A stretch of 64,000 nucleotides of DNA from Pseudomonadota bacterium (GCA_018830485.1 JAHJRQ010000012.1:62001-126000), one strand, 5' to 3'; positions 1-9,316 are shown, counted from the stretch's first letter. Notes: generated from the sequence alone by a model not told the origin. A program made the numbers and translations.

Positions 1-686
1 CGGTGCAGTTCCTCATTCCGCTTGCTCATCAGGCTGGTTTTTACCAGTATCAGCAGCGGGTAGTTGTTTCCTAGACCACCCAAATCGGCCAGTTCACGGC
101 CTCTCTTTTGCTCAGCCAGGGAAGGGGTCGGTTCGCTGGCCACAAAGGCATCCAGCGAACGTGCGGCCAGGGCATCGGGCATGAAGGCCGGATCAAGGTC
201 AATGATCTGCAGGTCAAGGTAACTAATGCCCTTGGCTGCCAGCAGGGCCAGAAAACCGCCGTGGGTGGAGGTGCCTTTCTTGACACCGATTCTTTTCCCC
301 TTCAAATCGGTCAGGCTGCGTATGGGGCTGGTTGGGGGCACGATGATCCGGTGCCGCTTTTCGCCGGATCCGTGGCTGGCGATGATGCGCAAGGCTGGTT
401 CCCGCGATACGGCCAAGAGGGCGGCGGTGTCGCCCATGGTGGCGACATCAACGGCTCCGGTAAAGATCGCCTCGGCACAGGCTGCTCCATTGTTGAACAG
501 TAGTCCCTTGACCCGAAGGCCTTCCTCGGCAAAAAAGTCCTTATTGAGCGCGATGATCGAAACAGCGTCGCCGATCCGGTTCTGATAGGCAAAGCGGAGC
601 GGCTCTGCCGCAACCGCCGCAGAAGCCATTGGCAAAAGAACAGGGAAAAAAAAGAACATTGTCACTGCCAGGCGAAACAGATTCAT
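1..686 (-). CDS. ABC transporter substrate-binding protein, nitrate/sulfonate/taurine type (3' end outside window)
   Basis: The reading frame starts at an ATG at 686 and is still open at base 1, so the C-terminus is missing. The first ~27 residues are a clear signal peptide (MNLFRLAVTMFFFF, then a hydrophobic stretch ending AAVAAE). The mature part reads LRFAYQNRIGDAVSIIALNK, then EEGLRV and GAVDVATMGD, and later DLKGKRIGVKKGTSTHGG. This is the usual pattern of SsuA/TauA/NMT1-like periplasmic proteins. The ATG overlaps the stop codon of the ATPase gene (ATGA), so translation is probably coupled. With the next two genes it forms a complete importer. The ligand cannot be told from sequence: sulfonate, nitrate and pyrimidine-precursor binders look alike. 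Confidence 0.82.
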   Translation of the reverse strand, partial: MNLFRLAVTMFFFFPVLLPMASAAVAAEPLRFAYQNRIGDAVSIIALNKDFFAEEGLRVKGLLFNNGAACAEAIFTGAVDVATMGDTAALLAVSREPALRIIASHGSGEKRHRIIVPPTSPIRSLTDLKGKRIGVKKGTSTHGGFLALLAAKGISYLDLQIIDLDPAFMPDALAARSLDAFVASEPTPSLAEQKRGRELADLGGLGNNYPLLILVKTSLMSKRNEELH

Positions 687-1468
687 AGCCCATGCACTCC
701 TCGGCTTGATGATGCAATGCAGCACGGCAGCGTGTCGAGCTCGGCGCGCAGCAACGCTGTGGTCTCTGTAAACTCCCGTGATGTGCGGAGGCGAGGCCGC
801 TTGGAAGGGAGGTGTATATCTGCGTGGATCGTATCGGGGGCCGGCCCCATGACAATGACCCGTTCCGCCAGAAATACAGCTTCTTCCACGTTGTGGGTAA
901 TATAGACAACCGTGACCGGACGAATTTCGCAGATCCTCAGCAGCTCATCCTGCAGCCGTTCCCTGCTGTTTGCGTCGAGGGCGCTGAACGGTTCGTCCAT
1001 CAGCATGACCTTGGGTTGCAGGGCCAGAATACGGGCAATGGCAACACGCTGTCGCATACCGCCGGACAGGCTGACAGGCCAGGCCGCGGTGTGGGGCAGC
1101 ATTCCCACCAGGTCGAGGTATTCTTGGGCAACGGCCGTACATTGCTCATGAGACAGGCCTTGCTGACAGAGGCCAAATCGGACATTGTCGAGTACCGTCA
1201 TCCACGGAAACAGGGTGGCATCCTGAAAGATCACCCCCCGGTCCGGCCCCGGCTTGTCTACCGGAACATCCTGGAACAGCACCCGGCCTGAGGTGGGGGC
1301 TATAAACCCGGCTATCAGGTTCAACAGGGTGGTCTTGCCGCAGCCGCTTGGCCCCAGCAGACAGGTAAACCGGTTTTCCGCAAAGGCAAGGGAGATATCC
1401 TGCAGGATGAACAGCCCGGTGGCTCTGCCGGGGCTATACTGTTTGCTGACCTGATCGAGCCGGATCAT
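683..1468 (-). CDS. ABC transporter ATP-binding protein, SsuB/TauB/NrtD type
   Basis: A 261-aa cytoplasmic ATPase energising the importer encoded with its neighbours. Walker A is GPSGCGKTTLL (about residues 39-49). The Q-loop region is GVIFQDATLFPWMTVLDNV, the signature is SLSGGMRQRVAIARIL and Walker B is VMLMDEPFSALD, followed by the switch histidine in YITHNVEEA. The PWxTVxxNV segment after the Q-loop is typical of the nitrate/sulfonate/taurine subfamily. It overlaps the permease gene upstream and the binding-protein gene downstream by four bases each, so the three form one tightly coupled unit. The last ~20 residues are Ser/Arg-rich and not conserved in the family. Confidence 0.92.
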   Translation of the reverse strand: MIRLDQVSKQYSPGRATGLFILQDISLAFAENRFTCLLGPSGCGKTTLLNLIAGFIAPTSGRVLFQDVPVDKPGPDRGVIFQDATLFPWMTVLDNVRFGLCQQGLSHEQCTAVAQEYLDLVGMLPHTAAWPVSLSGGMRQRVAIARILALQPKVMLMDEPFSALDANSRERLQDELLRICEIRPVTVVYITHNVEEAVFLAERVIVMGPAPDTIHADIHLPSKRPRLRTSREFTETTALLRAELDTLPCCIASSSRGVHGL

Positions 1469-2256
1469 TTCAGGGGTCCGCCTTCGAGGTGGTAGTGTTT
1501 CAGGGTTGTGCGTTCAAGCGGACGGAACAGGCCGTATTCGATCAGGATGCCTATCAGGGCGATAATCGTAAGACAGGCAAAGGCTCCGGTATAATCCAGG
1601 TTCCAGCGGGACTCGACAATTGAATAGCCAAGGCCGGTACCGGTACCGACCACCATTTCAGCCGCCAGCAGCACCCGCCAGCTGTTTCCCAGGCCAAGCC
1701 GCAGACCGCTTATGGTTGCGGGCAGGGCGCCGGGCAACAATACCTGGAAAAAGAGGGATCTTTTCCCGGCCCCCAGCATCCTGGCTGCACGAAGATAGGT
1801 GCCGTCCAGATGTTTGACTCCGGCCAGCACGGTTATGGCGACGGGAGGAAAGGCAGCCATGGCGATTATGAAGATGGTCGCTGGTTCTCCGAGACCGAAA
1901 ATCAGAAGAGCAATAGGAATCCAGGCCAATCCGGGAATCAACTGCAGCAGATGGACAATCTGCCCCGTGGCCAGTTCAAGGCGGCGGCAGACCCCCGCCG
2001 TTAGACCGTACAACAGGCCGATGACCGTTGCGCTTCCAAAACCGGCCAGCCAGCGGTACATACTGTCGCCGATGTGTCTATAGAGCAAAGCGTCCGCCAG
2101 CGGTTCCCCGGCAATAAGCCGTCCCAGCTTGACAAAGGTCTGCCAGGGGTTGGGAAAGGGAACCTCACGTATCGCTTCAACCAGAAGGGCCACGGTCTGC
2201 CAGAGGAGGAGAAAAAGCAGAAATGGCAGAACTGTTGTGAAAAAACGCCGGATCAT
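1465..2256 (-). CDS. ABC transporter permease, SsuC/TauC type
   Basis: A 263-aa inner-membrane permease with about six hydrophobic helices. The EAA-type cytoplasmic loop that docks on the ATPase is visible as AARMLGAGKRSLFFQVLLPG (about residues 158-177). The gene starts at an ATG with a GGAGAG ribosome site just upstream, 17 bases after the stop of the ComEA-like gene, and overlaps the ATPase start by four bases. With the two downstream genes it makes a binding-protein-dependent importer for a small oxyanion or organosulfur/nitrogen compound. The substrate is not inferable from the permease. Confidence 0.92.
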   Translation of the reverse strand: MIRRFFTTVLPFLLFLLLWQTVALLVEAIREVPFPNPWQTFVKLGRLIAGEPLADALLYRHIGDSMYRWLAGFGSATVIGLLYGLTAGVCRRLELATGQIVHLLQLIPGLAWIPIALLIFGLGEPATIFIIAMAAFPPVAITVLAGVKHLDGTYLRAARMLGAGKRSLFFQVLLPGALPATISGLRLGLGNSWRVLLAAEMVVGTGTGLGYSIVESRWNLDYTGAFACLTIIALIGILIEYGLFRPLERTTLKHYHLEGGPLK

Positions 2257-2273
2257 ACCGACTCTCCATTGAT

Positions 2274-2774
2274 TCAGTCAACAGTCAGATGGGCCTTGAG
2301 TATCTTCAGTTTGGCCGGGCCTATCCCCTTGACCGCGTCCAGTTCCTCAATGGCGTTGATCCTGCCGTGCTGCTCACGAAACTCGATGATTCTCCGGGCA
2401 AAGGCCGGACCGATCCCGGGGATGGTGGTCAGCAGTTCTGCATCGGCTTCATTGACGGCAATCGGTTTGAAAAACAGGGGGGCAAGTCTGGCAGGGGGTT
2501 TTCCCGAGGCTTTGCTTTCCTGGTCTTTTGCGGGCTCGGCCTGCGCATTTTTCTCCGCCTCCGGATACTCTGCATCGGCCGGCACCCGGTAGAGGCCGAT
2601 GGCGACAGAGCCATCGCTCCAGGCAAGTTTTTGCGGGGCGGGAACTTCCTGTGGAGAAAGGATCGGCAGCCAGCCAAGCCGCACAGCGGTAACGGTCAGA
2701 ATGGCCAAGGCAAAAAGGATCAGCACCATTGGGCGCAGATCCTTTTTGCCTGTATCACTGTTTGTTTCGTTCAT
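2274..2774 (-). CDS. ComEA-like helix-hairpin-helix protein
   Basis: A 166-aa protein with a short cytoplasmic N-terminus, one membrane segment (about residues 15-36, [20 protein letters not shown]), a charged Ala/Glu/Lys linker, and a C-terminal double helix-hairpin-helix domain ([19 protein letters not shown] and [18 protein letters not shown]). This layout matches ComEA, the membrane-anchored DNA receptor of natural transformation, and related exported HhH proteins. Its start lies inside the cimA coding end (20-base overlap), so it is co-transcribed with amino acid biosynthesis genes, an unusual location. A role in DNA uptake is possible, but no other competence gene is in the window. Confidence 0.8.
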   Translation of the reverse strand: MNETNSDTGKKDLRPMVLILFALAILTVTAVRLGWLPILSPQEVPAPQKLAWSDGSVAIGLYRVPADAEYPEAEKNAQAEPAKDQESKASGKPPARLAPLFFKPIAVNEADAELLTTIPGIGPAFARRIIEFREQHGRINAIEELDAVKGIGPAKLKILKAHLTVD

Positions 2775-4347
2775 CCTTCATGAGCTTGTAGGTGATGCTG
2801 TCCACCAGGGCCTGCCAGCTTGCCTCGATGATGTCCGGGGAGACCCCCACCGTGCCCCAATTGCTGTCGCGGTCGCGGGATTCGATCAGCACCCGCACCC
2901 GGGCCTCGGTGCCGTGTTCGCTGGCCAGCACCCGCACCTTGTAATCCTGCAGCTCCATCTCCTTGAGATTGGGATAGAACCGGGTGAGCGCCTTGCGCAG
3001 CGATTTGTCCAGGGCGTTGACCGGGCCGTTGCCCAATGCCGCGGTATGCACCTCCTCGCCGGCCACGGCCAGCCGGATGGTGGCCTCCTCCTGAAGCACG
3101 CCGTCCGGGGTTTTCTGGCTCATCACCCGAAAGCCGTGCAGGTCGAAATACTTCTTTGGGGTTCCCATGGCACGGCGCATGAGGAGCTCGAAGGAGGCCT
3201 CGGCCCCTTCATACTGAAAACCTTGGTTCTCCAGGTCTTTCAGCTCCTTGACGATGGCGCTGACCACCGGGTCCTTGCTGTCCATATCCAGGCCGAATTT
3301 CTTCGCCTTGACCAGCACGTTGCTTTTGCCGGAAAGATCGGAAATCAGCACCCGCCGCACGTTGCCCACCTTTTCCGGCTCCATGTGCTCGTAGGTCAGG
3401 GGGTTGCGCTGCACGGCGCTCACGTGGATGCCGCCCTTGTGGGCAAAGGCGGACTGGCCCACGTAGGGCTGGTACTTGTTGGGCGAGAGGTTGGCCAGCT
3501 CGGAAACAAAGCGGGAAACCTCGGTGAGCCGGTGCAGGTTGGCGGCGGCGGTGAACGTATAGCCCATCTTCAGAGCCAGGGCCGGCATGATCGAGGTGAG
3601 GTTGGCGTTGCCGCACCGCTCGCCAAAGCCGTTGGCCGTGCCCTGCACCTGTGAGGCGCCTAAGGAAACGGCGATCAGGGAGTTGGCCACCGCGCACTCG
3701 GAATCGTTGTGGGCGTGGATGCCGAAATGCACCGTGGATTTTTTCGCCTTCAGATGCGCCTTCACCGCCTTGATGATCTCGGCAAGTTCGGTGGGCAGGG
3801 TGCCGCCGTTGGTCTCGCACAGGCAGAGGCAGTCGGCCCCTCCGGCAATGGCCCGGTCCAGGGTTGCCAGGGCGTATTCCCGGTTGGCCTTGAAGCCGTC
3901 GAAAAAATGCTCGGCATCGTAAAACAGATGCTGCACGTGGGGCCGCAGGTACTTAAGCGACTCCTCGATGATCAGCAGGTTGTCGTCAAGCCCGATGCGC
4001 AGGGCGTCGTGGACATGGATGTCCCAGGTCTTGCCGAAGATGGTGATCCCCGGTGTTTTTGCGGCCAGCAGGGCATTGAGGTTCGCGTCCTGCTCAGCAG
4101 GATTGGCGAAGAGCCGGGTGGAGCCGAAGGCAGTCACCTTGGTGTGCTTGAGCTCGTACTTCCGGATTTCCTTGAAGTACTCCACATCCTTGGGGTTGGA
4201 GCCCGGCCAGCCGCCCTCGACATAGTCGATCCCCAGTTCGTCGAACTTGAGGGTGATGCGCAGCTTGTCCTCCACCGAGAGATTGAAATTCTCGGCCTGG
4301 GTGCCGTCCCGCAGGGTAGTATCGTAAATGGCGACTTTTTGGGCCAT
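2755..4347 (-). CDS. cimA: (R)-citramalate synthase
   Basis: A 530-aa enzyme of the HMG-CoA-lyase-like/LeuA superfamily. It condenses pyruvate and acetyl-CoA to citramalate, the first step of the threonine-independent route to isoleucine. The N-terminus carries the metal-binding DTTLRDGTQ motif (residues ~9-17), the central TIM barrel has [15 protein letters not shown], and the C-terminal ~130 residues form the regulatory LeuA dimer domain. Length and the [11 protein letters not shown] and [12 protein letters not shown] variants fit the CimA branch rather than LeuA. It lies 9 bases after lysC. Products would be isomerised by LeuCD, which is encoded at 42689-44533. Confidence 0.92.
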   Translation of the reverse strand: MAQKVAIYDTTLRDGTQAENFNLSVEDKLRITLKFDELGIDYVEGGWPGSNPKDVEYFKEIRKYELKHTKVTAFGSTRLFANPAEQDANLNALLAAKTPGITIFGKTWDIHVHDALRIGLDDNLLIIEESLKYLRPHVQHLFYDAEHFFDGFKANREYALATLDRAIAGGADCLCLCETNGGTLPTELAEIIKAVKAHLKAKKSTVHFGIHAHNDSECAVANSLIAVSLGASQVQGTANGFGERCGNANLTSIMPALALKMGYTFTAAANLHRLTEVSRFVSELANLSPNKYQPYVGQSAFAHKGGIHVSAVQRNPLTYEHMEPEKVGNVRRVLISDLSGKSNVLVKAKKFGLDMDSKDPVVSAIVKELKDLENQGFQYEGAEASFELLMRRAMGTPKKYFDLHGFRVMSQKTPDGVLQEEATIRLAVAGEEVHTAALGNGPVNALDKSLRKALTRFYPNLKEMELQDYKVRVLASEHGTEARVRVLIESRDRDSNWGTVGVSPDIIEASWQALVDSITYKLMKDERNKQ

Positions 4348-4356
4348 GCTGTTTCC

Positions 4357-5673
4357 TTATTTTTTGCTTTTGGCTTTCGGCTTTGTTGCCGGTTTTGCCT
4401 TGGGGGCAGCCTTGGCTTTTGCCGGGGCAGCGCTCTTGGCCGGCCGTTTCTTGGCGGAACCTTTTTCCAGTCCGAAGGCGTCATGCAGCGCCCGCACCGC
4501 CAACTCGGTGTATTTCTCTTCGATGACGCAGGAAACCTTGATCTCCGAGGTGGAGATCATCAGAATGTTGATCCCTTCGTCTGAGAGCACCTTGAACATG
4601 GTGGAGGCGATGCCCGCGTGGTTGCGCATGCCGACCCCGACGATGGAGACCTTGGCGATGTTCTCCGAGCCGGTCACACCTTCGGCGCCGATGTCCGCCA
4701 CAACCTTTTTCATGATCTGCATGGTTTTCTTGTAGTCGGTGCGCGGCACGGTGAAGGTCATGTCGGTGAGCGCGCCTTCCCGGGTGTTCTGGATGATCAT
4801 ATCCACCACGATCCCCTGGCTGGTGATCGGGCTGAAAACCCGGGATGCGGTGCCCGGAACGTCCGGCACCTTGGAAATGGTGATGCGTGCTTCGTTTTTG
4901 CTGCAGGTAACTCCGGATACCGGATTCGATTCCATTGCTTTATCCTCCTCTACCACCCATGTTCCTTCGGTTTCCGTAAAAGTGGAACGAACATGGACAG
5001 GAACTTTGTATCGTTTGGCGAAACCGACCGAGCGGATGTCCAGCACCTTGGCGCCCAGGCTGGCCAGTTCCAGCATTTCATCGTAGGAGATGCGGTCGAT
5101 CTTGCGGGCGTTCTTGCAGATGTTGGGATCGGTGGTATACACCCCCTCCACATCGGTGTAGATCTCGCATTCGTCCGCCTTGAGGGCCGCAGCCAGGGCC
5201 ACGGCCGTGGTGTCGGAGCCGCCGCGGCCCAGGGTGGTGAGGTCGCCGTCCTCGGTGACCCCCTGGAACCCGGCGACCACCACGATCTTGCCGTTTTTCA
5301 GATGGCGGTTGATCAGAGTGGTGTCGATATTTTTGATTCTGGCCTTGGTGTGCATGGTGTCTGTAACGATCCGCACCTGATCGCCAAGGAGCGACACCGA
5401 GTCAAGCCCGGCCTCTTTCACCGCCATGGCGAACAGGGCGATGGTCACCTGTTCGCCGGTGGCCAGGAGCATGTCCATCTCGCGGGGGTCGGGTATGGCC
5501 TGCATCTGGTTGGCCAAATCGACGAAACGGTTGGTTTCGCCGGCCATGGCCGAGAGCACCACCACCATGCGGTGTCCCTTGCGGTGATACCCCATGACCC
5601 GTTCGGCTACCGCCTTGATTTTTTGCGGGTTCGCCACCGAGGTCCCGCCGAATTTCTGCACGATTAACGCCAT
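4357..5673 (-). CDS. lysC: Aspartate kinase with basic C-terminal tail
   Basis: Phosphorylates aspartate, opening the lysine/threonine/methionine branch. The kinase domain starts with [13 protein letters not shown] and includes [16 protein letters not shown]. Two ACT domains follow (around residues 265-400; [13 protein letters not shown] and [20 protein letters not shown]), which normally bind lysine or threonine. At 438 aa it is about 30 residues longer than usual. The extra tail begins after GLEKGS and consists almost only of Lys, Ala and Pro ([18 protein letters not shown] and similar). It forms an operon with cimA. A strong hairpin plus T-run lies between this gene's start and its presumed promoter. 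Confidence 0.95.
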   Translation of the reverse strand: MALIVQKFGGTSVANPQKIKAVAERVMGYHRKGHRMVVVLSAMAGETNRFVDLANQMQAIPDPREMDMLLATGEQVTIALFAMAVKEAGLDSVSLLGDQVRIVTDTMHTKARIKNIDTTLINRHLKNGKIVVVAGFQGVTEDGDLTTLGRGGSDTTAVALAAALKADECEIYTDVEGVYTTDPNICKNARKIDRISYDEMLELASLGAKVLDIRSVGFAKRYKVPVHVRSTFTETEGTWVVEEDKAMESNPVSGVTCSKNEARITISKVPDVPGTASRVFSPITSQGIVVDMIIQNTREGALTDMTFTVPRTDYKKTMQIMKKVVADIGAEGVTGSENIAKVSIVGVGMRNHAGIASTMFKVLSDEGINILMISTSEIKVSCVIEEKYTELAVRALHDAFGLEKGSAKKRPAKSAAPAKAKAAPKAKPATKPKAKSKK

Positions 5674-5702
5674 TGGTGCCTGCTGCTCCTGGTTTGTTAG
5701 TG

Positions 5703-5762
5703 TTAAAAAAATCCGGCCCGCACCCGGTGGAGCCGGAAAAATTCCGAAAACGCAGTGTGCAT
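5703..5762 (-). other. Possible 19-aa leader ORF running through the lysC attenuator-like hairpin
   Basis: An ATG at 5762 opens a 19-codon frame ([19 protein letters not shown]) whose stop codon is formed by the end of the terminator T-run. It contains four Phe codons in two pairs but no Lys, Thr or Met run, and no clear ribosome site precedes it. It may be chance. It is listed because its position across the hairpin is what a translation-controlled leader would look like. Confidence 0.2.
5705..5736 (-). terminator. Intrinsic terminator-like hairpin in the lysC leader (possible attenuator)
   Basis: On the minus strand, CCGGCTCCAC pairs with GTGCGGGCCGG (one bulged C) around a CGG loop and is followed at once by ATTTTTTT. 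It stands about 30 bases before the lysC start, after any promoter that could serve lysC, and no gene ends before it on this strand. A terminator in this position would cut transcription before lysC-cimA unless prevented, so attenuation is the simplest reading. The leader lacks the conserved core I would expect of a lysine riboswitch. Confidence 0.6.
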
Positions 5763-5967
5763 TACTTTTATTTTTTTTTCAACCGAACAAATTGTTTGAG
5801 GCAGTATTTTCCCGTTGTGCCGGGGAAATCCTTGCTTTTGGGAAAAAAACAGGCAAAAGAAACTTGTAATACTTGCCCGATCTTGCTAAATAAAAGGGGT
5901 TTATTCAAGCTAGGCGCATCCATATGACTGCGTGAGTGTCCACAATCCTATGGAATGGAGTATTACG

Positions 5968-7392
5968 ATGGCAGAAGAAATCAACATATTCACCCATGTC
6001 CGCAACATCTGCATGGCCTCCCTTCTCCGGATATGCCCGCCGTGTCTCGCTGCCCTTTCGCGGGCATTGGCCCGTTTCCACAGTAACACGCAAAGACAGT
6101 TGGTTCTCTTTTTAAACACCGCCCATTTCCTTACCATTGGCGTTTCCCTCGCGCTGGTTGTCGCCTTCTTTCTCTATGCCGTGGATGGGCGTCCCATCAA
6201 AGGTGAGGATGCTTACGCTTCCGAAGAAAGCGAAGAGTTTCTGCCCAACGTCCGGGAGATTGTCGGTGAGATCCGCCCGGGAGATTCGCTGAGTTCCTCC
6301 TTCCGCTCCAACGGGGTTGACGAAGAGGTGCGGGAGACGGTGATCTCCGCCTTTGACGGGGTGATGGATTTCAGGGATATGAAGCCCAATGACCGCTACA
6401 CCCTGACCCTCGACAACGACGGCACTCTGCTCAAATGTCTCTACGAGTCCGGCCCGCTCGAGGTTCATGCCATCGAGCGCACTCCGGAGGGTTCCTTGGC
6501 GGCCAAGAAGCTTGACGTCTCGCTCGATTGCCGGACCGTGAAGTTGCGGGGCAAGATCGAGTCCTCCCTTTTTGCCGCGTTGGCCGCCTTTAAGGAAGAT
6601 GCCAAGCTGGTCTACACCTTTGCCGACATCTTTGCCTCAAAGATCGATTTCAACACAGAAACCCGGTTTGGCGATACCTTTGAGTTGGTCGTCGAGAAAT
6701 ATTACAAAAACAACGAGTTTGTCGGCTACGGAAAGATTCTGGTGGCGCGCTACAACAGCAAGGAAGTCGGCCCGCTCGAAGGATTTTATTTCGACCAGGG
6801 CGGCAAGTCCGCGTATTTCGACCACCGGGGCTACGAACTGGGCGAATCGTTTATCCGCTCCCCCATCCCCATGGCCAGGGTTTCTTCCGGTTTTTCCTAT
6901 AACCGCCGCCATCCGGTGCTGGACATTGTCCGCCCCCACCTGGGCATTGATCTCGCTGCGCCCATGGGCACCCCGATCATGGCCACCTCCGACGGCAGGG
7001 TGAAGTTTGCCGGCTGGAAAGGCGGCTACGGCAAGCAGATCATCCTTGACCACGGCGGCGGCTACCAGACCTACTACGGGCATCTTTCCCGCTTCGCCAA
7101 CAACATCAAGGCCGGGGCCAAGGTGCGGCAAAAACAGATCATCGGCTATGTCGGCTCCACCGGCATGTCCACCGGCCCGCATCTCGATTACCGGATGGCG
7201 CAGAACGGCGTATTCGCCAACCCCTTCAATGTCAAATTTCGCCCGCGCTCCCAACTGTCTGGAACCGAGTTGGTTCTTTTCCGGCAGGATTTTCAGTCGC
7301 TTACCCAATTGGCCAGCAGCCTGGATGACCCCAAGATCGTTGTGGTGAAAAATGTGGTGGTGACCCCGGAAAACCCGATCTCCATGCTCTAG
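5968..7392 (+). CDS. Membrane-anchored M23 metallopeptidase (murein endopeptidase-like)
   Basis: Likely cuts peptidoglycan cross-links in the periplasm. The chosen ATG has GGAG nine bases upstream; GTG 5932 and ATG 5950 are in-frame alternatives. A membrane segment lies near residues 45-70, followed by an OapA/Csd3-like N-terminal region (EIVGEIRPGDSLSSSFRSNG). The C-terminal LytM/M23 domain contains HLGIDLAAPMGTPI (zinc His and Asp) and YYGHLSRF followed by STGMSTGPHLDYRM (the HxH-type site reads GPHLDYR). All catalytic zinc ligands appear present, so it should be active rather than an EnvC-like activator. Confidence 0.88.
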   Translation: MAEEINIFTHVRNICMASLLRICPPCLAALSRALARFHSNTQRQLVLFLNTAHFLTIGVSLALVVAFFLYAVDGRPIKGEDAYASEESEEFLPNVREIVGEIRPGDSLSSSFRSNGVDEEVRETVISAFDGVMDFRDMKPNDRYTLTLDNDGTLLKCLYESGPLEVHAIERTPEGSLAAKKLDVSLDCRTVKLRGKIESSLFAALAAFKEDAKLVYTFADIFASKIDFNTETRFGDTFELVVEKYYKNNEFVGYGKILVARYNSKEVGPLEGFYFDQGGKSAYFDHRGYELGESFIRSPIPMARVSSGFSYNRRHPVLDIVRPHLGIDLAAPMGTPIMATSDGRVKFAGWKGGYGKQIILDHGGGYQTYYGHLSRFANNIKAGAKVRQKQIIGYVGSTGMSTGPHLDYRMAQNGVFANPFNVKFRPRSQLSGTELVLFRQDFQSLTQLASSLDDPKIVVVKNVVVTPENPISML

Positions 7393-7396
7393 CTCC

Positions 7397-7867
7397 TTGC
7401 CCTGCCCTGCCCCCTTTCATATCGTTCTGGTCGAGCCGGAGATCCCCCCTAATACCGGGAGCATCGCCCGGCTGTGCGGGGCCACGGATACCGTCCTGCA
7501 TCTGGTCCGCCCCCTGGGCTTTTCCACCGAGGACAAGCACCTGAAGCGCGCCGGGCTTGATTACTGGAAGTTTGTCGATATCCGCTACTGGGAGAGTTTC
7601 GAGGAATTTCTCGCAGCCCGGGACGAGCTGCGGTTGCACTTTTTTACCACCAAGGTGGAGCGGCCGTATACCGAGGTGGCCTACCAGCCCGGCGATTATC
7701 TGGTATTCGGCCGGGAGACCAAGGGGCTGCCCGAGGAGATCATCGATCTCTACCGGGAACGCTGCGCCACCATCCCCATGTCCAACCCCAACATCCGCAG
7801 CATCAACCTGGGCATGGCCGCGGCGGTGGTGCTCTACGAGGCGATCAGGCAGCGGGATTTGCGGTAG
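7397..7867 (+). CDS. trmL: tRNA (cytidine(34)-2'-O)-methyltransferase
   Basis: A 156-aa SPOUT-fold methyltransferase that 2'-O-methylates the wobble base of tRNA-Leu isoacceptors. Family marks are VLVEPEIPPNTGSIARLCG at the N-terminus, LVFGRETKGLPEEII (SAM-binding loop), and PMSNPNIRSINLGMAAAVV at the C-terminal knot. The start is a TTG only four bases after the M23 gene stop, with no strong ribosome site, so the exact N-terminus is uncertain. Probably co-transcribed with the peptidase. Confidence 0.9.
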   Translation: MPCPAPFHIVLVEPEIPPNTGSIARLCGATDTVLHLVRPLGFSTEDKHLKRAGLDYWKFVDIRYWESFEEFLAARDELRLHFFTTKVERPYTEVAYQPGDYLVFGRETKGLPEEIIDLYRERCATIPMSNPNIRSINLGMAAAVVLYEAIRQRDLR

Positions 7868-7898
7868 TTTTGATTTGCCTTCAAGATGTAGAGATAAT

Positions 7899-7972
7899 CC
7901 TTCGACAGGCTCAGGATGAACGGATTTTACTGATACGATTAATTTTCCGTTCACCCTGAGCCTGTCGAAGGG
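7899..7972. repeat. Dispersed palindromic repeat, family 1 (CTTCGACAGGCTCAG), copy 1
   Basis: A 25-base arm beginning CCTTCGACAGGCTCAGGATG is followed 23 bases later by its inverted copy with one mismatch (CCGTTCACCCTGAGCCTGTC and onward). It sits between the convergent trmL and radical SAM genes and could form a large hairpin acting as a two-way terminator. Further copies are at 34747, 36168 and 37873. Confidence 0.9.
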
Positions 7973-7983
7973 CGGTCTTGTTG

Positions 7984-9294
7984 TCACACAGAAGCTGCTC
8001 CGTACCGGTATTTCATTTCCTGCATCACCATCTTCTCCAGGGTCGCTTCGAAGAACCCCTTCCGGCAATCCACCTTGGCCATGTTTCCGTCCCGCTGATA
8101 GGCCATGTAACGGCAGCCGCCAAAGCAAAGCGGCAGGTATTGGCACTCCCGGCATTTGCCTTCTCTTTGCCAGTGCCCCAGATGATGGGTTTCTCTGTAT
8201 CGCTTGTCTATCCCCTGCCAGATATCGCCGATCTTGAACTGTTCGTGACCAACCCAGGTTATGCACTTGTACAGGGTGCCATCGTAATTCACGCTGAAGG
8301 CGTCGTCCACTTCCACGGCGCAGGGCTCCGGCCCCAGTTCACCAAGGGAATAGCCCCGCTTGAACACCTCTTCCCGCACATGCAAGGACGCCTCTTGCAA
8401 CCATGGTTCGCTGATGGTGCAGCAGCCGCCATGGTAGGTATTGTTGGCGATGGTATCGTTGATCTGCATGACGATATTGAAGTTGACCAGCTCCAGGCGA
8501 TCCGGGGTAATGCCCTGGGCTGCCAGAGTATCGAGGATGGGCGGAAAGCTCCGGAAGTTGTCGCGGGTAAAGTTGCCGCCCAGGCGAATCTTGGTCTTGG
8601 TGCAGACCTTGGCCAGATTGTTGACGATGGTCTCGAAGCTCGGTGCGCCGTTTTTGAAGGGGCGGAAATGGTTGTGATTTTCCGGGGGGCCGTCCAGCGT
8701 CACCTTGACCCCATCCAGCCCCCACTGGTTCAGCTCATCCACCACCTGCGGGGTGAGGAGCGAGCCGTTTGAAACCAGATCGATGACAAGCTCTCCGCCC
8801 ATGGCTTCGACAAAGGGCTTGAGCTGTGCGGCCAGGGCGATGATGCGCTGTTTATAGAGGAGCGGTTCGCCGCCGTAGAGCTGGAGCTGGAGTTTTTTCT
8901 TGCCCGGAGTGAAACGCTTTTTGATATAGGCGATGAGTTGGTCTGCCGTCGCCTCGGTCATGTTTTTTTTGCCCTTCTGCTCGCCCTGGAAGCAGTATCT
9001 ACAGGCAAAGTTGCATTCAAGACCCAGGATGACGGCCACGGTCAGGTTGGGATTGATCCGGTTGAGTTCGTCCAGGTAGCCGGACACTGCCTGACGTTCC
9101 TGGGCAATACTCTCAACCAGAAACCCCGTTTCCTTGAGGGGCTCGACATGCTCCGCCTCCACCCTGCCCTGTTGCAGGTCGGCAAAATCCTCCTGCGGTA
9201 AGACGATGAGAGCGCCGGTTTTGGTTGCGAACAGCACCATCTGGTCGGGATTGTATGGGTACGGAAAGGAAACCAGATATGGGGTGAGTTGCAT
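7984..9294 (-). CDS. Radical SAM/SPASM peptide maturase (geopeptide-maturase-like)
   Basis: A 436-aa enzyme predicted to modify the small peptide encoded just upstream. Residues 1-65 form the short lead domain common in peptide maturases (FATKTGALIVLPQEDF and LKETGFLVES). The radical SAM cluster motif is CNFACRYC at residues 94-101, with the glycine-rich QLYGGEPLLY after it. The C-terminal SPASM region has cysteines in EPCAVEV, LYKCITW, GKCRECQYLPLCFGGC and VDCRKGF, enough for two auxiliary Fe-S clusters. The chosen ATG has GAGGAG seven bases upstream; the longer frame from 9318 would run through the terminator. From memory it resembles the radical SAM proteins paired with 'geopeptides' in Geobacter relatives. 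The chemistry (for example thioether or C-C bonds) is unknown. Confidence 0.88.
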   Translation of the reverse strand: MQLTPYLVSFPYPYNPDQMVLFATKTGALIVLPQEDFADLQQGRVEAEHVEPLKETGFLVESIAQERQAVSGYLDELNRINPNLTVAVILGLECNFACRYCFQGEQKGKKNMTEATADQLIAYIKKRFTPGKKKLQLQLYGGEPLLYKQRIIALAAQLKPFVEAMGGELVIDLVSNGSLLTPQVVDELNQWGLDGVKVTLDGPPENHNHFRPFKNGAPSFETIVNNLAKVCTKTKIRLGGNFTRDNFRSFPPILDTLAAQGITPDRLELVNFNIVMQINDTIANNTYHGGCCTISEPWLQEASLHVREEVFKRGYSLGELGPEPCAVEVDDAFSVNYDGTLYKCITWVGHEQFKIGDIWQGIDKRYRETHHLGHWQREGKCRECQYLPLCFGGCRYMAYQRDGNMAKVDCRKGFFEATLEKMVMQEMKYRYGAASV

Positions 9295-9316
9295 GGGAGA
9301 CTCCTCGGGTTGCAAC

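Noticed and set aside
3709-4584. Long plus-strand open frame opposite cimA/lysC
   Set aside because: High-GC antisense shadow of two well-identified genes; no ribosome site and no family motifs.
5674-5967. Lysine riboswitch upstream of lysC
   Set aside because: The leader is too short after the likely promoter and lacks the expected multi-helix core; only the terminator-like hairpin is convincing.
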